64,000 nucleotides of DNA, taken from contig NZ_BAAAPN010000044.1 of assembly GCF_039531165.1 (NCBI RefSeq), forward strand, positions 18,531 to 82,530, given 5' to 3'. The position numbers and the translations under genes were made by a program. Each line of letters begins with the position of its first letter. The stretch's first letter is position 1. Shown here in pieces: positions 34,504-42,751 of the stretch. This DNA is from Nostocoides_A vanveenii (GTDB taxonomy: Bacteria > Actinomycetota > Actinomycetes > Actinomycetales > Dermatophilaceae). Below the pieces are notes generated by a model. That model made no database searches, was not told the DNA's origin, and saw nothing but the letters and a program-made list of their open reading frames with translations.

Positions 34504-36357
34504 GTGTCACCCCGTGCCCGCACAGCGTTGCATCCGCACGCCACGCCGCCGGAGCTGATCCGCAACTTCTGCATCATCGCCCACATCGACCATGGCAAGT
34601 CGACCCTGGCCGACCGGATGCTGCAGCTGACCGGCGTCGTCGACGACCGCTCGATGCGCGCGCAGTATCTCGACCGGATGGACATCGAACGCGAGCGCGG
34701 CATCACCATCAAAAGCCAGGCCGTGCGCATGCCGTGGGAACTCGACGGCACGACCTATGCGCTCAACATGATCGACACGCCCGGTCACGTCGACTTCACC
34801 TACGAGGTCTCGCGCAGCCTCGCCGCCTGCGAGGGCGCCGTGCTTCTCGTCGATGCCGCGCAAGGTATCGAGGCGCAGACTTTGGCCAACCTCTATCTTG
34901 CGATGGAGAACGACCTGACGATCATCCCGGTCCTCAACAAGATCGACCTGCCCGCGGCGCAGCCGGAGAAGTATGCCGCGGAGCTCGCCGGCCTGATCGG
35001 CGTCGACCCGCAGGACTGCCTCAAAGTCAGTGGCAAGACCGGGGAGGGCGTCGAGGCGCTGCTGGAGCAGATCGTCCGGCAACTCCCGCCACCGGTCGGC
35101 GACCCCGACGCCCCGGCCCGCGCGATGATCTTCGACTCCGTCTATGACACCTACCGCGGGGTCGTGACCTATGTCCGCGTCATCGATGGCAATCTCAACC
35201 CGCGCGAGCGGATCGTGATGATGTCGACCAAGGCGCAGCACGAGCTGCTCGAGATCGGCGTCATCTCACCCGAGCCGGTGCCGAGCAAGGGCCTAGGCGT
35301 CGGCGAGGTCGGCTATTTGATCACCGGCGTCAAAGACGTGCGCCAGTCCCGCGTCGGCGACACGGTCACCAACGCCGGCAAGCCCGCCACCAAGGCGCTC
35401 GGCGGCTACCGCGACCCGAAGCCGATGGTCTTCTCCGGCCTCTATCCGATCGACGGCTCGGACTATCCCGACCTGCGCGAGGCTCTGGACAAGCTCAAGC
35501 TCAACGATGCCGCGCTCGTCTATGAACCGGAGACCTCCGCCGCCCTCGGCTTCGGTTTCCGCTGCGGCTTCCTCGGCCTGTTGCACCTAGAGATCGTCCG
35601 GGAACGACTGGAGCGTGAGTTCGGCCTCGACCTGATCTCCACCCAACCCAATGTCGTCTACCAGGTGACCATGGAGGACGACACCGTCGTCACGGTGACC
35701 AACCCGAGCGAGTTCCCGCACGGCAAGATCGCGGAGGTCCGCGAGCCCATCGTGCGAGCGACGATCCTCGCGCCGAGTGAGTTCATCGGCGCGATCATGG
35801 AGTTGTGCCAGGGCAAGCGCGGCAGCCTGCGCGGCATGGACTACCTCTCCGAAGACCGGGTCGAGATGCGCTACACCCTGCCACTCGCCGAGATCGTCTT
35901 CGACTTTTTCGACCAGTTGAAGTCGCGCACCCGCGGCTACGCCTCCCTCGACTACGAGCCCGACGGTGAGCAGGTCGCCGATCTGGTCAAGGTCGACATC
36001 CTGCTCCAGGGCGAGCAGGTCGACGCCTTCTCCGCCATCGTGCACAAGGACAAGGCCTACGGCTATGGCGTGATGATGGCCGGCAAGCTGAAGGAACTCA
36101 TCCCGCGGCAGCAGTTCGAAGTGCCTATCCAAGCCGCCGTCGGCGCGCGCATCATCGCCCGCGAAAATATTCGCGCGATCCGCAAGGATGTGCTCGCCAA
36201 GTGTTATGGCGGTGACATCACCCGCAAGCGCAAGCTGCTAGAGAAGCAGAAGGAAGGCAAGAAGCGGATGAAGATGGTCGGTCGTGTGGAGGTCCCGCAG
36301 GAGGCCTTCATCGCCGCTCTCTCCTCCGACGACAACGGCGCCAAGGCCAAGAAGTAG
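34504..36357 (+). CDS. lepA: elongation factor 4 (LepA)
   Basis: Ribosome-associated GTPase of 617 residues. G1 is AHIDHGKSTL, G2 lies in RERGITIKSQ, G3 is DTPGHVDF and G4 is NKID. The C-terminal LepA-specific domain ends GKKRMKMVGRVEVPQEAFIA. The start is GTG at 34504 after GAAGGATCACGAGC. It precedes hemW at a distance, the usual actinobacterial neighbour, but here 4.4 kb of accessory DNA separates them. Confidence 0.97.
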   Translation: MSPRARTALHPHATPPELIRNFCIIAHIDHGKSTLADRMLQLTGVVDDRSMRAQYLDRMDIERERGITIKSQAVRMPWELDGTTYALNMIDTPGHVDFTYEVSRSLAACEGAVLLVDAAQGIEAQTLANLYLAMENDLTIIPVLNKIDLPAAQPEKYAAELAGLIGVDPQDCLKVSGKTGEGVEALLEQIVRQLPPPVGDPDAPARAMIFDSVYDTYRGVVTYVRVIDGNLNPRERIVMMSTKAQHELLEIGVISPEPVPSKGLGVGEVGYLITGVKDVRQSRVGDTVTNAGKPATKALGGYRDPKPMVFSGLYPIDGSDYPDLREALDKLKLNDAALVYEPETSAALGFGFRCGFLGLLHLEIVRERLEREFGLDLISTQPNVVYQVTMEDDTVVTVTNPSEFPHGKIAEVREPIVRATILAPSEFIGAIMELCQGKRGSLRGMDYLSEDRVEMRYTLPLAEIVFDFFDQLKSRTRGYASLDYEPDGEQVADLVKVDILLQGEQVDAFSAIVHKDKAYGYGVMMAGKLKELIPRQQFEVPIQAAVGARIIARENIRAIRKDVLAKCYGGDITRKRKLLEKQKEGKKRMKMVGRVEVPQEAFIAALSSDDNGAKAKK

Positions 36358-36392
36358 CCGCGAAGGCGGACGCCGCGCCTGGTTCTCGATCA

Positions 36393-37550
36393 CTGGTCAT
36401 CCCCGGCGCGGCCCTGCTGTGGGGGCTGCAGTTCGCCCTCCTCAACCCGACCATCGGCCTGCTTCTGGCGGCGCTCTACGGCGCGACGCCCGGGCAGGTC
36501 GGGTGGGCGCTGACGGCCTACAACATCTCCGGATTCGTCTCCACCCTGATCGTCCCCACCCGCGCAGACCGCTCCGGTGACTACGTCCGGCCGATGGTCG
36601 TATGCGGCGTGCTCACCGTCCTGCTGGTCACCGCGCTCGCACTCGTGACCACCTTGTGCCGCTCGCGGTGCTCGCGCTGGTCGCGCTCGGCGGTCCGGCC
36701 GGGGTCGGACTGGGGCTGCTCTTTGCCCATCAACGGGCGCTGGGAGCGAGCGTTGCGCAGATCAAGCGCACCCGGGCGGTCTTGTCCTTCGCCTGGATCG
36801 CGGGCCCCCCCCGGTCGCGACTGTGATCATGGGCCTGCTCGGCAATCGGTCGATCTTGTGGACCATCGCGATCATCGGGATCGGTTCCATCGCCGTGAGC
36901 GTGGCTCTGGCCAAAGCTGCCCGGGCTGCCGCCCGGGACCGGTCCGGTGTCCCGGAGGGCGGGGGATTGCTCGATGCGATCCGTCGCCGCGAGATCGGAC
37001 TGCTCGTCGGCGGACTGGTGCTGCTCGGGGCCGCCAATACGGCGGCAGTGTCCGTCACCAACCTCTTCGTCACCGATCGACTCGATCTGCATGTCCTGTT
37101 GGGAGGTGTGGCCCTCGGCGTCGCCGCAGCCCTCGAGATCCCCTTCCTGCTCGTGCTCGGCAAGGTGGCCGAACGGGTCGCGCCCAAACGCCTGCTGAAG
37201 CTCGGGGCGGTCGCAGCCGTCGCCTACTACGCCGCGATGATGCTCGTCGACGGACCCATTTCCCTCGTGGCCGTCCAGATCTTCAATGCGGCCAGCATCG
37301 CCGCCGTTCAGGGCATCGGGCTGACCGTGCTGCAAGACGCTCTACCCGGTCCGGGGCTGGCATCGGGGTTGTTCATGAACTCGATCCGGGTGGGCGCGGT
37401 GCTCGCCGGGCCGTTGATCACCCTCGGGGCCGCACCCGAACTGGGCTATGCCGCCGTCTTCCTGGGGGCCGCGGTCATCGGCGCCTCGGCCTGGGAGTGC
37501 TGTTCCTCGCCCGTGCGTCACGCCCCGCCGCGCTCGACGTCGCTTGCTGA
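36393..37550 (+). pseudogene. frameshifted MFS sugar-efflux-type transporter
   Basis: Twelve-helix MFS homology is spread over three frames. It starts at ALLWGLQFALLNPTIGLLLA and includes GWALTAYNISGFVSTLIVPTRADR, followed by LAVLALVALGG and LLFAHQRALGASVAQIKRTR. The third stretch runs from VIMGLLGNRSILW to GYAAVFLGAAVIGASA, and the end is LGVLFLARASRPAALDVAC. Shifts fall near 36655, at a run of eight Cs (36805-36812) and near 37490. Each is explained by loss of one base from a G or C run, so either decay or homopolymer sequencing error is possible. The original start cannot be fixed. Confidence 0.8.
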
Positions 37551-37611
37551 TGTGCGCCGGATTGGCGGTGCTGTTCCAAAGAACCCCCTGAGGACACAGA
37601 TACTTAGGCCC

Positions 37612-38127
37612 ATGACTTCCGCGCAGGCCGGGTGGTATGCCCAGCCAGACGGTCGCCGACTCTATTGGGATGGGGTCGCGTGGACGGCGGGGCCGACACC
37701 GCAGGATCGGCCGCTCTCGGCATACGACCCGATGACCGGTGCGCCCTATGGCACGGCGTCTTATGGTCAGCCGTCGCCGCAGACCGGGCTTCAGCCCTAC
37801 GGCCTGGCCGCTGGGCAGCCCGGCTTACCGCAGGCGTATGGCGCACCTGCGGTCAGCTATCCCCCGCCGTATGCCGTGGCTCCGGTCGTCGCGCCGAAGA
37901 ACCCCGGCTTGTCGTTGATCGCGTCCTTCTTCATCCCCGGGCTGGGGACGATGATCAATGGGGAAGTCGGGAAGGGCATCGCCTTCTTGCTCATCTACCT
38001 CATCAGTTGGCCGCTCATCCTGGTCTTCGTCGGCGTGCCGCTAATGCTGGGCGTGTGGATCTGGGGGATGGTTGACGCCTATACCGGCGCGCAGAACTGG
38101 AACCGCCGCTACGGCATCTGGAGCTAG
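37612..38127 (+). CDS. DUF2510 and TM2-like membrane protein
   Basis: A 171-residue protein. An N-terminal DUF2510 motif (AGWYAQPDGRRLYWDGVAWT) is followed by a Tyr/Pro/Gln-rich linker and two hydrophobic helices (SLIASFFIPGLGTMIN and IAFLLIYLISWPLILVFVGV), as in TM2-type proteins. The function is unknown. TACTTA lies just upstream of the ATG and no ribosome-binding site is present. The upstream transporter frame reads through into this gene only because of a frameshift, so the two should not be merged. Confidence 0.85.
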   Translation: MTSAQAGWYAQPDGRRLYWDGVAWTAGPTPQDRPLSAYDPMTGAPYGTASYGQPSPQTGLQPYGLAAGQPGLPQAYGAPAVSYPPPYAVAPVVAPKNPGLSLIASFFIPGLGTMINGEVGKGIAFLLIYLISWPLILVFVGVPLMLGVWIWGMVDAYTGAQNWNRRYGIWS

Positions 38128-38142
38128 CCCAGGCCTGCAAAC

Positions 38143-38496
38143 TCAGCTCGCTGTCACCGTCAAGGTGGCCGACCCGGTGTTCTTCCCTGCGGCGTCGAGG
38201 CAGGTCACCGTGTGCTGCCCGCTCGCCATCGCCACGGGAGTCGGTTCGGGTTCGCCGTTGTTACGCTCGACCACAGTGGCGCCGCGCGTGTCGAGAATGC
38301 GGACCGACCCGGTGCCGACGACGCTGACGTCGTGCGTGCCCGCGGCAACCGACGGACGGTTGAGTTGGCAGCCGTCGAGGACGACTTCGATCGGAGCGAC
38401 GGATGGGTCCGGCGGCGGATCGCCGCAACCACTCACCAGCACGATGAAAAGGGCCGCGCCCGCGATGGCCCCTCGTCCGAGTCGTGATCGTTGCAT
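38143..38496 (-). CDS. small putative lipoprotein
   Basis: A 117-residue protein with a signal sequence (MQRSRLGRGAIAGAALFIV) ending in LVSGC, a lipobox. The mature part is one small beta-rich domain (VLDGCQLNRPSVAAGTHDVS ... GQHTVTCLDAAGKNTGSATL) with two cysteines likely to form a disulphide. The function is unknown. Confidence 0.75.
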   Translation of the reverse strand: MQRSRLGRGAIAGAALFIVLVSGCGDPPPDPSVAPIEVVLDGCQLNRPSVAAGTHDVSVVGTGSVRILDTRGATVVERNNGEPEPTPVAMASGQHTVTCLDAAGKNTGSATLTVTAS

Positions 38497-38568
38497 GCTC
38501 ACATGGTGGCGCCGGGCGCGCCCGCCGGGATGAGTAGGAGTACTCAGCGGCCGGTTGAATCGACCCAT

Positions 38569-38660
38569 CGACGGGCTGAACCGGCCTTTCGACGGGGCTA
38601 AACCGGCCTTTCGACGGGGCTGAACCGGCCTTTCGACGGGGCTGAACCGGCCTTTCGACG
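38569..38660. repeat. 22-bp intergenic repeat, site B (4 units)
   Basis: Four head-to-tail units of CGACGGGGCTGAACCGGCC plus TTT lie at 38569-38589 (one base shorter), 38590-38611, 38612-38633 and 38634-38655, followed by CGACG. The orientation is opposite to site A. It lies between the lipoprotein start and the 3' end of the phosphotransferase pseudogene. The rest of the 165-bp spacer shows nothing else. Confidence 0.88.
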
Positions 38661-38661
38661 A

Positions 38662-39435
38662 TCACCAGTCGCGGCGCGCCCGGAGCAACTTCAGGCAGGC
38701 CGCGGTGAGGAAACGCTGGTGCGCGCGCAAGGCGGGGGTGCAGCCCGGTGGTGGCTGCTCGTCCTGACCGTGGATCAGATAGCCGAGTGCACCAGCGCAT
38801 CTCCATGCAGTGCCGCAGACGCCTTCGCGGCCAGGCGCGCCAAATCGCGTCGCGCATCCGCCCCGATTGCCGGTATGCCGTCCGGCCACCCCACGCGGCC
38901 GGCCACCAGTTCGTCGATCGCCGTCAACGCGTGCTCGTCTTCGCCGATCTCCTCACCCAGCGACGCGGTCGTGATCGCGCACGCGCGCGAACCGCGAATA
39001 CGCGCGACGTCGACGCAGGCCGCGGCGACCGCATCGGGGTGTCCGGGGCACCAGGGATCACCGGGCTGGACCCCGTCGATCAGGTCCGGACGAGAACCCG
39101 CCAGTCGCCCTCGCCTCGCGTCTGGATCGCGGACGAGCCGAGGAGCCTTGGCGCACAGTTCAGTTCACCCAGTTGGGGCAGAACGTCAGCCTCCCGCGCC
39201 AGGGCGGTGACCACGTGCGGCAATGCGGGTCCACCGGCCTTGACGAAGACGCGCCGGCCGCCGTCGAGGGTGAGCACGCCGGCATACGAGCCGGTGAAGC
39301 CGGAGCGCACGGGCGGCGCGTCGGACGCGATTGCGGATCCGCAGATGGCGGCCACGCCCTCACGCACGTCGGTCGGCAGGCTCGCCCACGCGGGGCGCTC
39401 CGACGTCACGGAGTAGTCGAGAGGGACAGGCCGCA
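38662..39435 (-). pseudogene. eroded APH/choline-kinase-like phosphotransferase
   Basis: The N-terminal part (MRPVPLDYSVTSERPAW ... RRVFVKAGGPALPHVVTALA, with a kinase-like Lys) stops at TGA 39080-39082. One base out of frame it continues as DLIDGVQPGDPWCPGHPDA through ARLAAKASAALHGDALVHS. It then jumps near 38760-38790 to PALRAHQRFLTAACLKLLRA. The HxDxxxDN catalytic loop and about 100 residues expected between these blocks are absent. A frameshift alone could be error, but the internal loss shows true decay. Confidence 0.75.
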
Positions 39436-39513
39436 TGGTGCGAGCCTGCCACGCGGATCGCCAGCCCGGCGACCGGATGAGGCGGCCTGATCGTGCCGCC
39501 GGAAGTGCCAGGG

Positions 39514-40278
39514 TCAGGGGGTCAGGAGCTTGGCCTGGAGCGCGTCGACCTCGTCCGCCGTCCAGCCGTGCTCCCGCAGCCAGCCGTCCGCACCACCGGC
39601 GTCGGCCAGGAAACCGAGCAGCGCTTCCATCGACGCGGCCAGCGGGATCTGCTCGGCATGGTTGCGACCGGCGAGCGACTCGGCATACGGCGGCCGGCCG
39701 ATCAGGCGGGCCATGATCGCCTCGAGCCGCTCGGACGTGAGGACGTAGTCCTCGACGATGACCTCGTCCGGCACACCGGCAACGGCGAGGGCAAGTCCGA
39801 CCACGGTTCCGGTGCGGTCCTTGCCGGCGGCGCAGTGCACGATCGTGCCACCCGCGGCGGTGGCCACGACGGACAGGGCCGCGGTCACTGAGTCGGGGCG
39901 GCCGGTGAGGTAGCCGCGGTAATGCTGGCTCCAGAAGCTCGCGTCCTTGACCATCTCGTGCGTGCCCGCTCGCCAGTCGTTGGCTGCGGCCCCCGCGCGG
40001 TCGTTCCGCGCCTCGGGGAAAAAGCTGTGGTGATGGTGGCGCAGCGGCGTGGCACGCAGCGGTCCGTCGCCGCTGACCTGCACCTCGGTGTTGGAGCGCA
40101 AGTCGACGATGTCGCTGACCCCGAGGCCGATCAACCGAGTGACATCGGCCCGGGAGAGGTCCTGGAGATTGTCCGAGCGGATCAGCCGGTGTGCCTGGAT
40201 TCGGCCACCGTCGCGCGTGGGTAGGCCACCCATATCGCGCATATTGACGACACCGTCGAGGTCGATCCACCGGTCCAT
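39514..40278 (-). CDS. tyrosine-type protein phosphatase
   Basis: A 254-residue phosphatase of the DSP/PtpB-like group found in actinobacteria. The N-terminus is GVVNMRDMGGLPTRDGGRI, and the P-loop VHCAAGKDRTG supplies the nucleophilic Cys and Arg. The lysine after the glycine is typical of enzymes with lipid- or dual-substrate activity. TAGCCT ends 6 nt before the ATG with no ribosome-binding site, so the message is probably leaderless. Confidence 0.9.
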   Translation of the reverse strand: MDRWIDLDGVVNMRDMGGLPTRDGGRIQAHRLIRSDNLQDLSRADVTRLIGLGVSDIVDLRSNTEVQVSGDGPLRATPLRHHHHSFFPEARNDRAGAAANDWRAGTHEMVKDASFWSQHYRGYLTGRPDSVTAALSVVATAAGGTIVHCAAGKDRTGTVVGLALAVAGVPDEVIVEDYVLTSERLEAIMARLIGRPPYAESLAGRNHAEQIPLAASMEALLGFLADAGGADGWLREHGWTADEVDALQAKLLTP

Positions 40279-40334
40279 GCGGCCAGGCTATGCCGCGGCC
40301 ACCGAGTCGCCGGTGAACGGCCGGGGAAAAGGGT

Positions 40335-40369
40335 GAGGGCCTCGGAAAGTATGAGTTTCCGAGGCCCTC
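40335..40369. terminator. perfect 14-bp hairpin upstream of the hairpin array
   Basis: GAGGGCCTCGGAAA (40335-40348) and TTTCCGAGGCCCTC (40356-40369) pair perfectly around GTATGAG. There is no T-run on either side. The nearest genes read away from it or are distant, so it may be a processing or boundary hairpin rather than a standard terminator. Confidence 0.6.
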
Positions 40370-40372
40370 GTC

Positions 40373-40520
40373 TGGTCGGGGCCGAAGCCTCGTCCAGATG
40401 ATCGAGACCGAAGTCTCGATCGTGATCTCGACCGGAGTCGAGATCGGGTGCCGTCGGCCGAAGCCGCCGGCGTCGAGCTGGGCCGTAGCCCTGCTCGTGA
40501 TCAGCGCCGAAGCGCCGATC
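40373..40520 (+). repeat. array of six tandem tetraloop hairpins
   Basis: Six consecutive stem-loops, each with a 9-10 bp stem and a CGNA loop closed by C-G. Loops are at 40383 CGAA, 40409 CGAA, 40433 CGGA, 40459 CGAA, 40484 CGTA and 40508 CGAA, spaced 24-26 nt. Examples are GATCGAGAC-CGAA-GTCTCGATC and GATCTCGAC-CGGA-GTCGAGATC. Stem sequences differ from unit to unit while pairing is kept, with a few wobbles or mismatches. Neither strand has a convincing protein frame. This is the main content of the 488-bp spacer between the phosphatase gene and hemW. Confidence 0.85.
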
Positions 40521-40593
40521 TCGTTGACACGAAACACGTTTCGCGTCCGAATCCGACCCGGAGGCCTGATCCTGTCGCGTTCACCCGGAGGTG

Positions 40594-40659
40594 ATGGCGA
40601 TGGGATATTTCTATGTCACGCCGGGGGTTGGAACAAGGCTTAGCGGCGAGCAATTGTGA
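40594..40659 (+). CDS. possible short peptide gene upstream of hemW
   Basis: A short frame with GGAGG upstream. From the second ATG at 40600 (spacing 8) it encodes MGYFYVTPGVGTRLSGEQL and stops at 40657-40659. It lies 107 bp before hemW. The ribosome-binding site is good, but no family or conservation is known, so it could be chance or a leader peptide. Confidence 0.3.
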   Translation: MAMGYFYVTPGVGTRLSGEQL

Positions 40660-40766
40660 AAATCTTTCCGGCCACGGCGTGTCGCACTGGACACGCCGAG
40701 GCCCGCGATGTTCGTGGGGTTTCGGGGTGGCGCGGGTGTCACCGGGGGCCTGGGAGAATCGCCCGT

Positions 40767-41993
40767 ATGCCGCCCAGCGCCCTTCCCGACGGCGCCGCGC
40801 CGCCCGCCGATGGCCGGCTGCCTCGGGCCGCGCTGGCGGAGGTCGGTCGGCGCACCTTCGGCGCCTATGTCCACGTGCCCTTTTGCCGGGTCCGGTGCGG
40901 CTATTGCGATTTCAACACCTATGCCCCGGGTGAATTGGCCGGCTCGGCGAGCGCGCCCGCGACCTACCTGGACGCGCTGGCGCGGGAGATCGACCTCGCC
41001 GCGGCCGTGCTCGCCGAGGCACCGGGGCGACCGCCCCTGCACAGCGTCTTCGTCGGTGGCGGCACTCCGACGCTGCTGCCCGCGCGCGACCTGGTCGGCA
41101 TCCTCGACCGACTCCGCCGCGTGTGGCCGCTGACTGCCGACGCCGAGGTGACCACCGAGGCCAACCCCGATTCAGTCAGCCCCGAGAGTTTGGCGGCGCT
41201 GGCGCAGGGCGGTTTCACGCGCGTCAGTTTCGGGATGCAGTCGGCAGTGCCGCATGTCCTGGCCACCCTCGAACGCACCCACGACCCCGCCCGAGTCGGC
41301 GTTGCCGTCGATGCGGCGCGGGCTGCCGGCCTGGAGGTCAGTCTCGACGTGATCTATGGCACGCCGGGCGAATCCTTAGCCGACTGGCGCACCAGTCTCG
41401 ATGCAGCGATCGCCCTTGCGCCACAGCACATCTCGGCCTACGCACTGGTGGTCGAGGACGGGACCAAACTCGCGGCCCAAGTGCGGCGCGGGGTCGTGAC
41501 AATGCCCGACGACGACGACGAAGCGGACAAATATGAACTCGCCGACGCCCTCCTCAGCGTCGCCGGCTACGACTGGTACGAAGTCAGCAACTTCGCGCGC
41601 GCGGGCGCGGCGTGCCGCCACAACCTCGCCTACTGGCGCGGCGGGGAGTGGTGGGGCCTCGGGCCTGGCGCCCACAGTCATATCGGCGGGGTGCGCTGGT
41701 GGAATGTCAAGCATCCCGGGGCGTATGCCGACCGGCTGGCCGCCGGCGCATCCCCGGCCCACGCGCGCGAGACGCTCACCGCCGACCAGCGGGCTGACGA
41801 GGCCATCCTCCTCGGCGTGCGGCTGCGGGAGGGACTGGGAGTGGAGGCGTTGAGCGATGCCGGGCGCGCCGCCATACCGGCGCTGGTCGAGGACGATCTG
41901 GTGGTGGCCGGCGAGGACCGCGTCGTCCTGACGCTGCGCGGCCGGCTGCTCGCCGACACCGTCGTGCGCCGGCTGCTCGGCTACGCCGGCTGA
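40767..41993 (+). CDS. hemW: HemW, radical-SAM heme chaperone-like protein
   Basis: A 408-residue radical SAM protein related to coproporphyrinogen dehydrogenase. The cluster motif is CRVRCGYCDF (C-x3-C-x2-C) after YVHVPF, with VFVGGGTPTLL and the substrate segment SFGMQSAVPHVLATLERTH. It lacks the extra cysteine and the N-terminal extension of true HemN, consistent with a heme-trafficking HemW. ATG 40767 is chosen over an upstream in-frame ATG because family similarity begins here. It precedes the hrcA-dnaJ region as in many actinobacteria. Confidence 0.95.
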   Translation: MPPSALPDGAAPPADGRLPRAALAEVGRRTFGAYVHVPFCRVRCGYCDFNTYAPGELAGSASAPATYLDALAREIDLAAAVLAEAPGRPPLHSVFVGGGTPTLLPARDLVGILDRLRRVWPLTADAEVTTEANPDSVSPESLAALAQGGFTRVSFGMQSAVPHVLATLERTHDPARVGVAVDAARAAGLEVSLDVIYGTPGESLADWRTSLDAAIALAPQHISAYALVVEDGTKLAAQVRRGVVTMPDDDDEADKYELADALLSVAGYDWYEVSNFARAGAACRHNLAYWRGGEWWGLGPGAHSHIGGVRWWNVKHPGAYADRLAAGASPAHARETLTADQRADEAILLGVRLREGLGVEALSDAGRAAIPALVEDDLVVAGEDRVVLTLRGRLLADTVVRRLLGYAG

Positions 41994-42020
41994 GCCTCCG
42001 CGAAGCACCCACAGACGCGA

Positions 42021-42052
42021 CCGCGCCCCGAGCCGATGGGCTCGGGGCGCGG
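42021..42052. terminator. bidirectional hairpin between hemW and DUF4870 gene
   Basis: CCGCGCCCCGAGCC (42021-42034) and GGCTCGGGGCGCGG (42039-42052) form a perfect 14-bp stem with a GATG loop. It sits between convergent genes and lacks T-runs, as is common in high-GC actinobacteria. Confidence 0.7.
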
Positions 42053-42062
42053 CGCGGACGGG

Positions 42063-42587
42063 CTACTTGATGAACTTGATCGCGAACGGCGGGTTGTACC
42101 ACTCGCCGTTGCTCGCCTTCGAGGCGGCAATCAGGTGGACGATGAGCGCCCAGATGCAGATGAGCGGGTACGTGACGAACCCGATGAGCAGGAACATCAG
42201 GGGCAGCGAGATGAGCAGGCCGATCCCGGCGGTGATCTGCACGTTGAGGGAGTTCGCGGCATTCTGCCGCACGAACGGCCCGCGGTCCTTGTACATGAAG
42301 TAGATCCCCAGCGACGCGAAGAAGCCCAGCGTGCCCGCGGACAGCACGAAAAGCGCTGCCGGGATCAGGTGCGCGAGCATGCCCCAGTTGCGTTCTTGGG
42401 CCGGCGTCATCGGGTCGGTGCCGCCGATGGAGCCGACGGTGCGCTCGAAGGCGGTCTGTCCGGCGGGCGCCTGGTAGGTCATGGGCGGCGGGGTCGTCCC
42501 CGCCGGCGACTGGGTGCCCCACGGCGAGTCGGTGGTGGGCGATTGATAGCTCGGGTAGACCGGGTCGCCCTGCGGATTCTGGGTCAT
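42063..42587 (-). CDS. DUF4870 (Tic20-like) membrane protein
   Basis: A 174-residue protein. A Pro/Gln/Thr-rich cytoplasmic N-terminus leads to MTPAQERNWGMLAHLIPAAL and three or four hydrophobic helices. YFMYKDRGPFVRQNAANSLN between helices is the hallmark of DUF4870. The function is unknown; it is probably a small integral membrane protein. No neighbour suggests a role. Confidence 0.9.
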   Translation of the reverse strand: MTQNPQGDPVYPSYQSPTTDSPWGTQSPAGTTPPPMTYQAPAGQTAFERTVGSIGGTDPMTPAQERNWGMLAHLIPAALFVLSAGTLGFFASLGIYFMYKDRGPFVRQNAANSLNVQITAGIGLLISLPLMFLLIGFVTYPLICIWALIVHLIAASKASNGEWYNPPFAIKFIK

Positions 42588-42751
42588 GGTCTTCTGCTGT
42601 CCCCTTCGGTGACACGAGCCGGAGCATTTCCCCGGATGTTGTCTCGTTCGCTCCAGTCAACCGCACGAATCCGGCGAATTCTTCCCGATCCAGCTCGGTC
42701 TGGGGTTCGTCACGGGTGCGCTCAGGGTCCACCCTCAGGTCGCCGGCCGCC

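Noticed and set aside
36823..38127. Single protein fusing an MFS transporter to a DUF2510/TM2 domain
   Set aside because: The fusion exists only because the transporter frame misses its own stop at 37548 through a one-base shift; the DUF2510 gene has its own start and upstream hexamer.
40373..40520. Hairpin array as integron attC sites or a CRISPR array
   Set aside because: Units are only about 22-25 nt with no conserved R-box core, no cassette genes and no integrase; there are no identical repeats with unique spacers.
39080..40537. One long minus-strand gene joining the phosphatase promoter region to the phosphotransferase remnant
   Set aside because: It runs antisense-frame through the phosphatase gene and the hairpin array; only its last 119 codons, from 39435, show family similarity.
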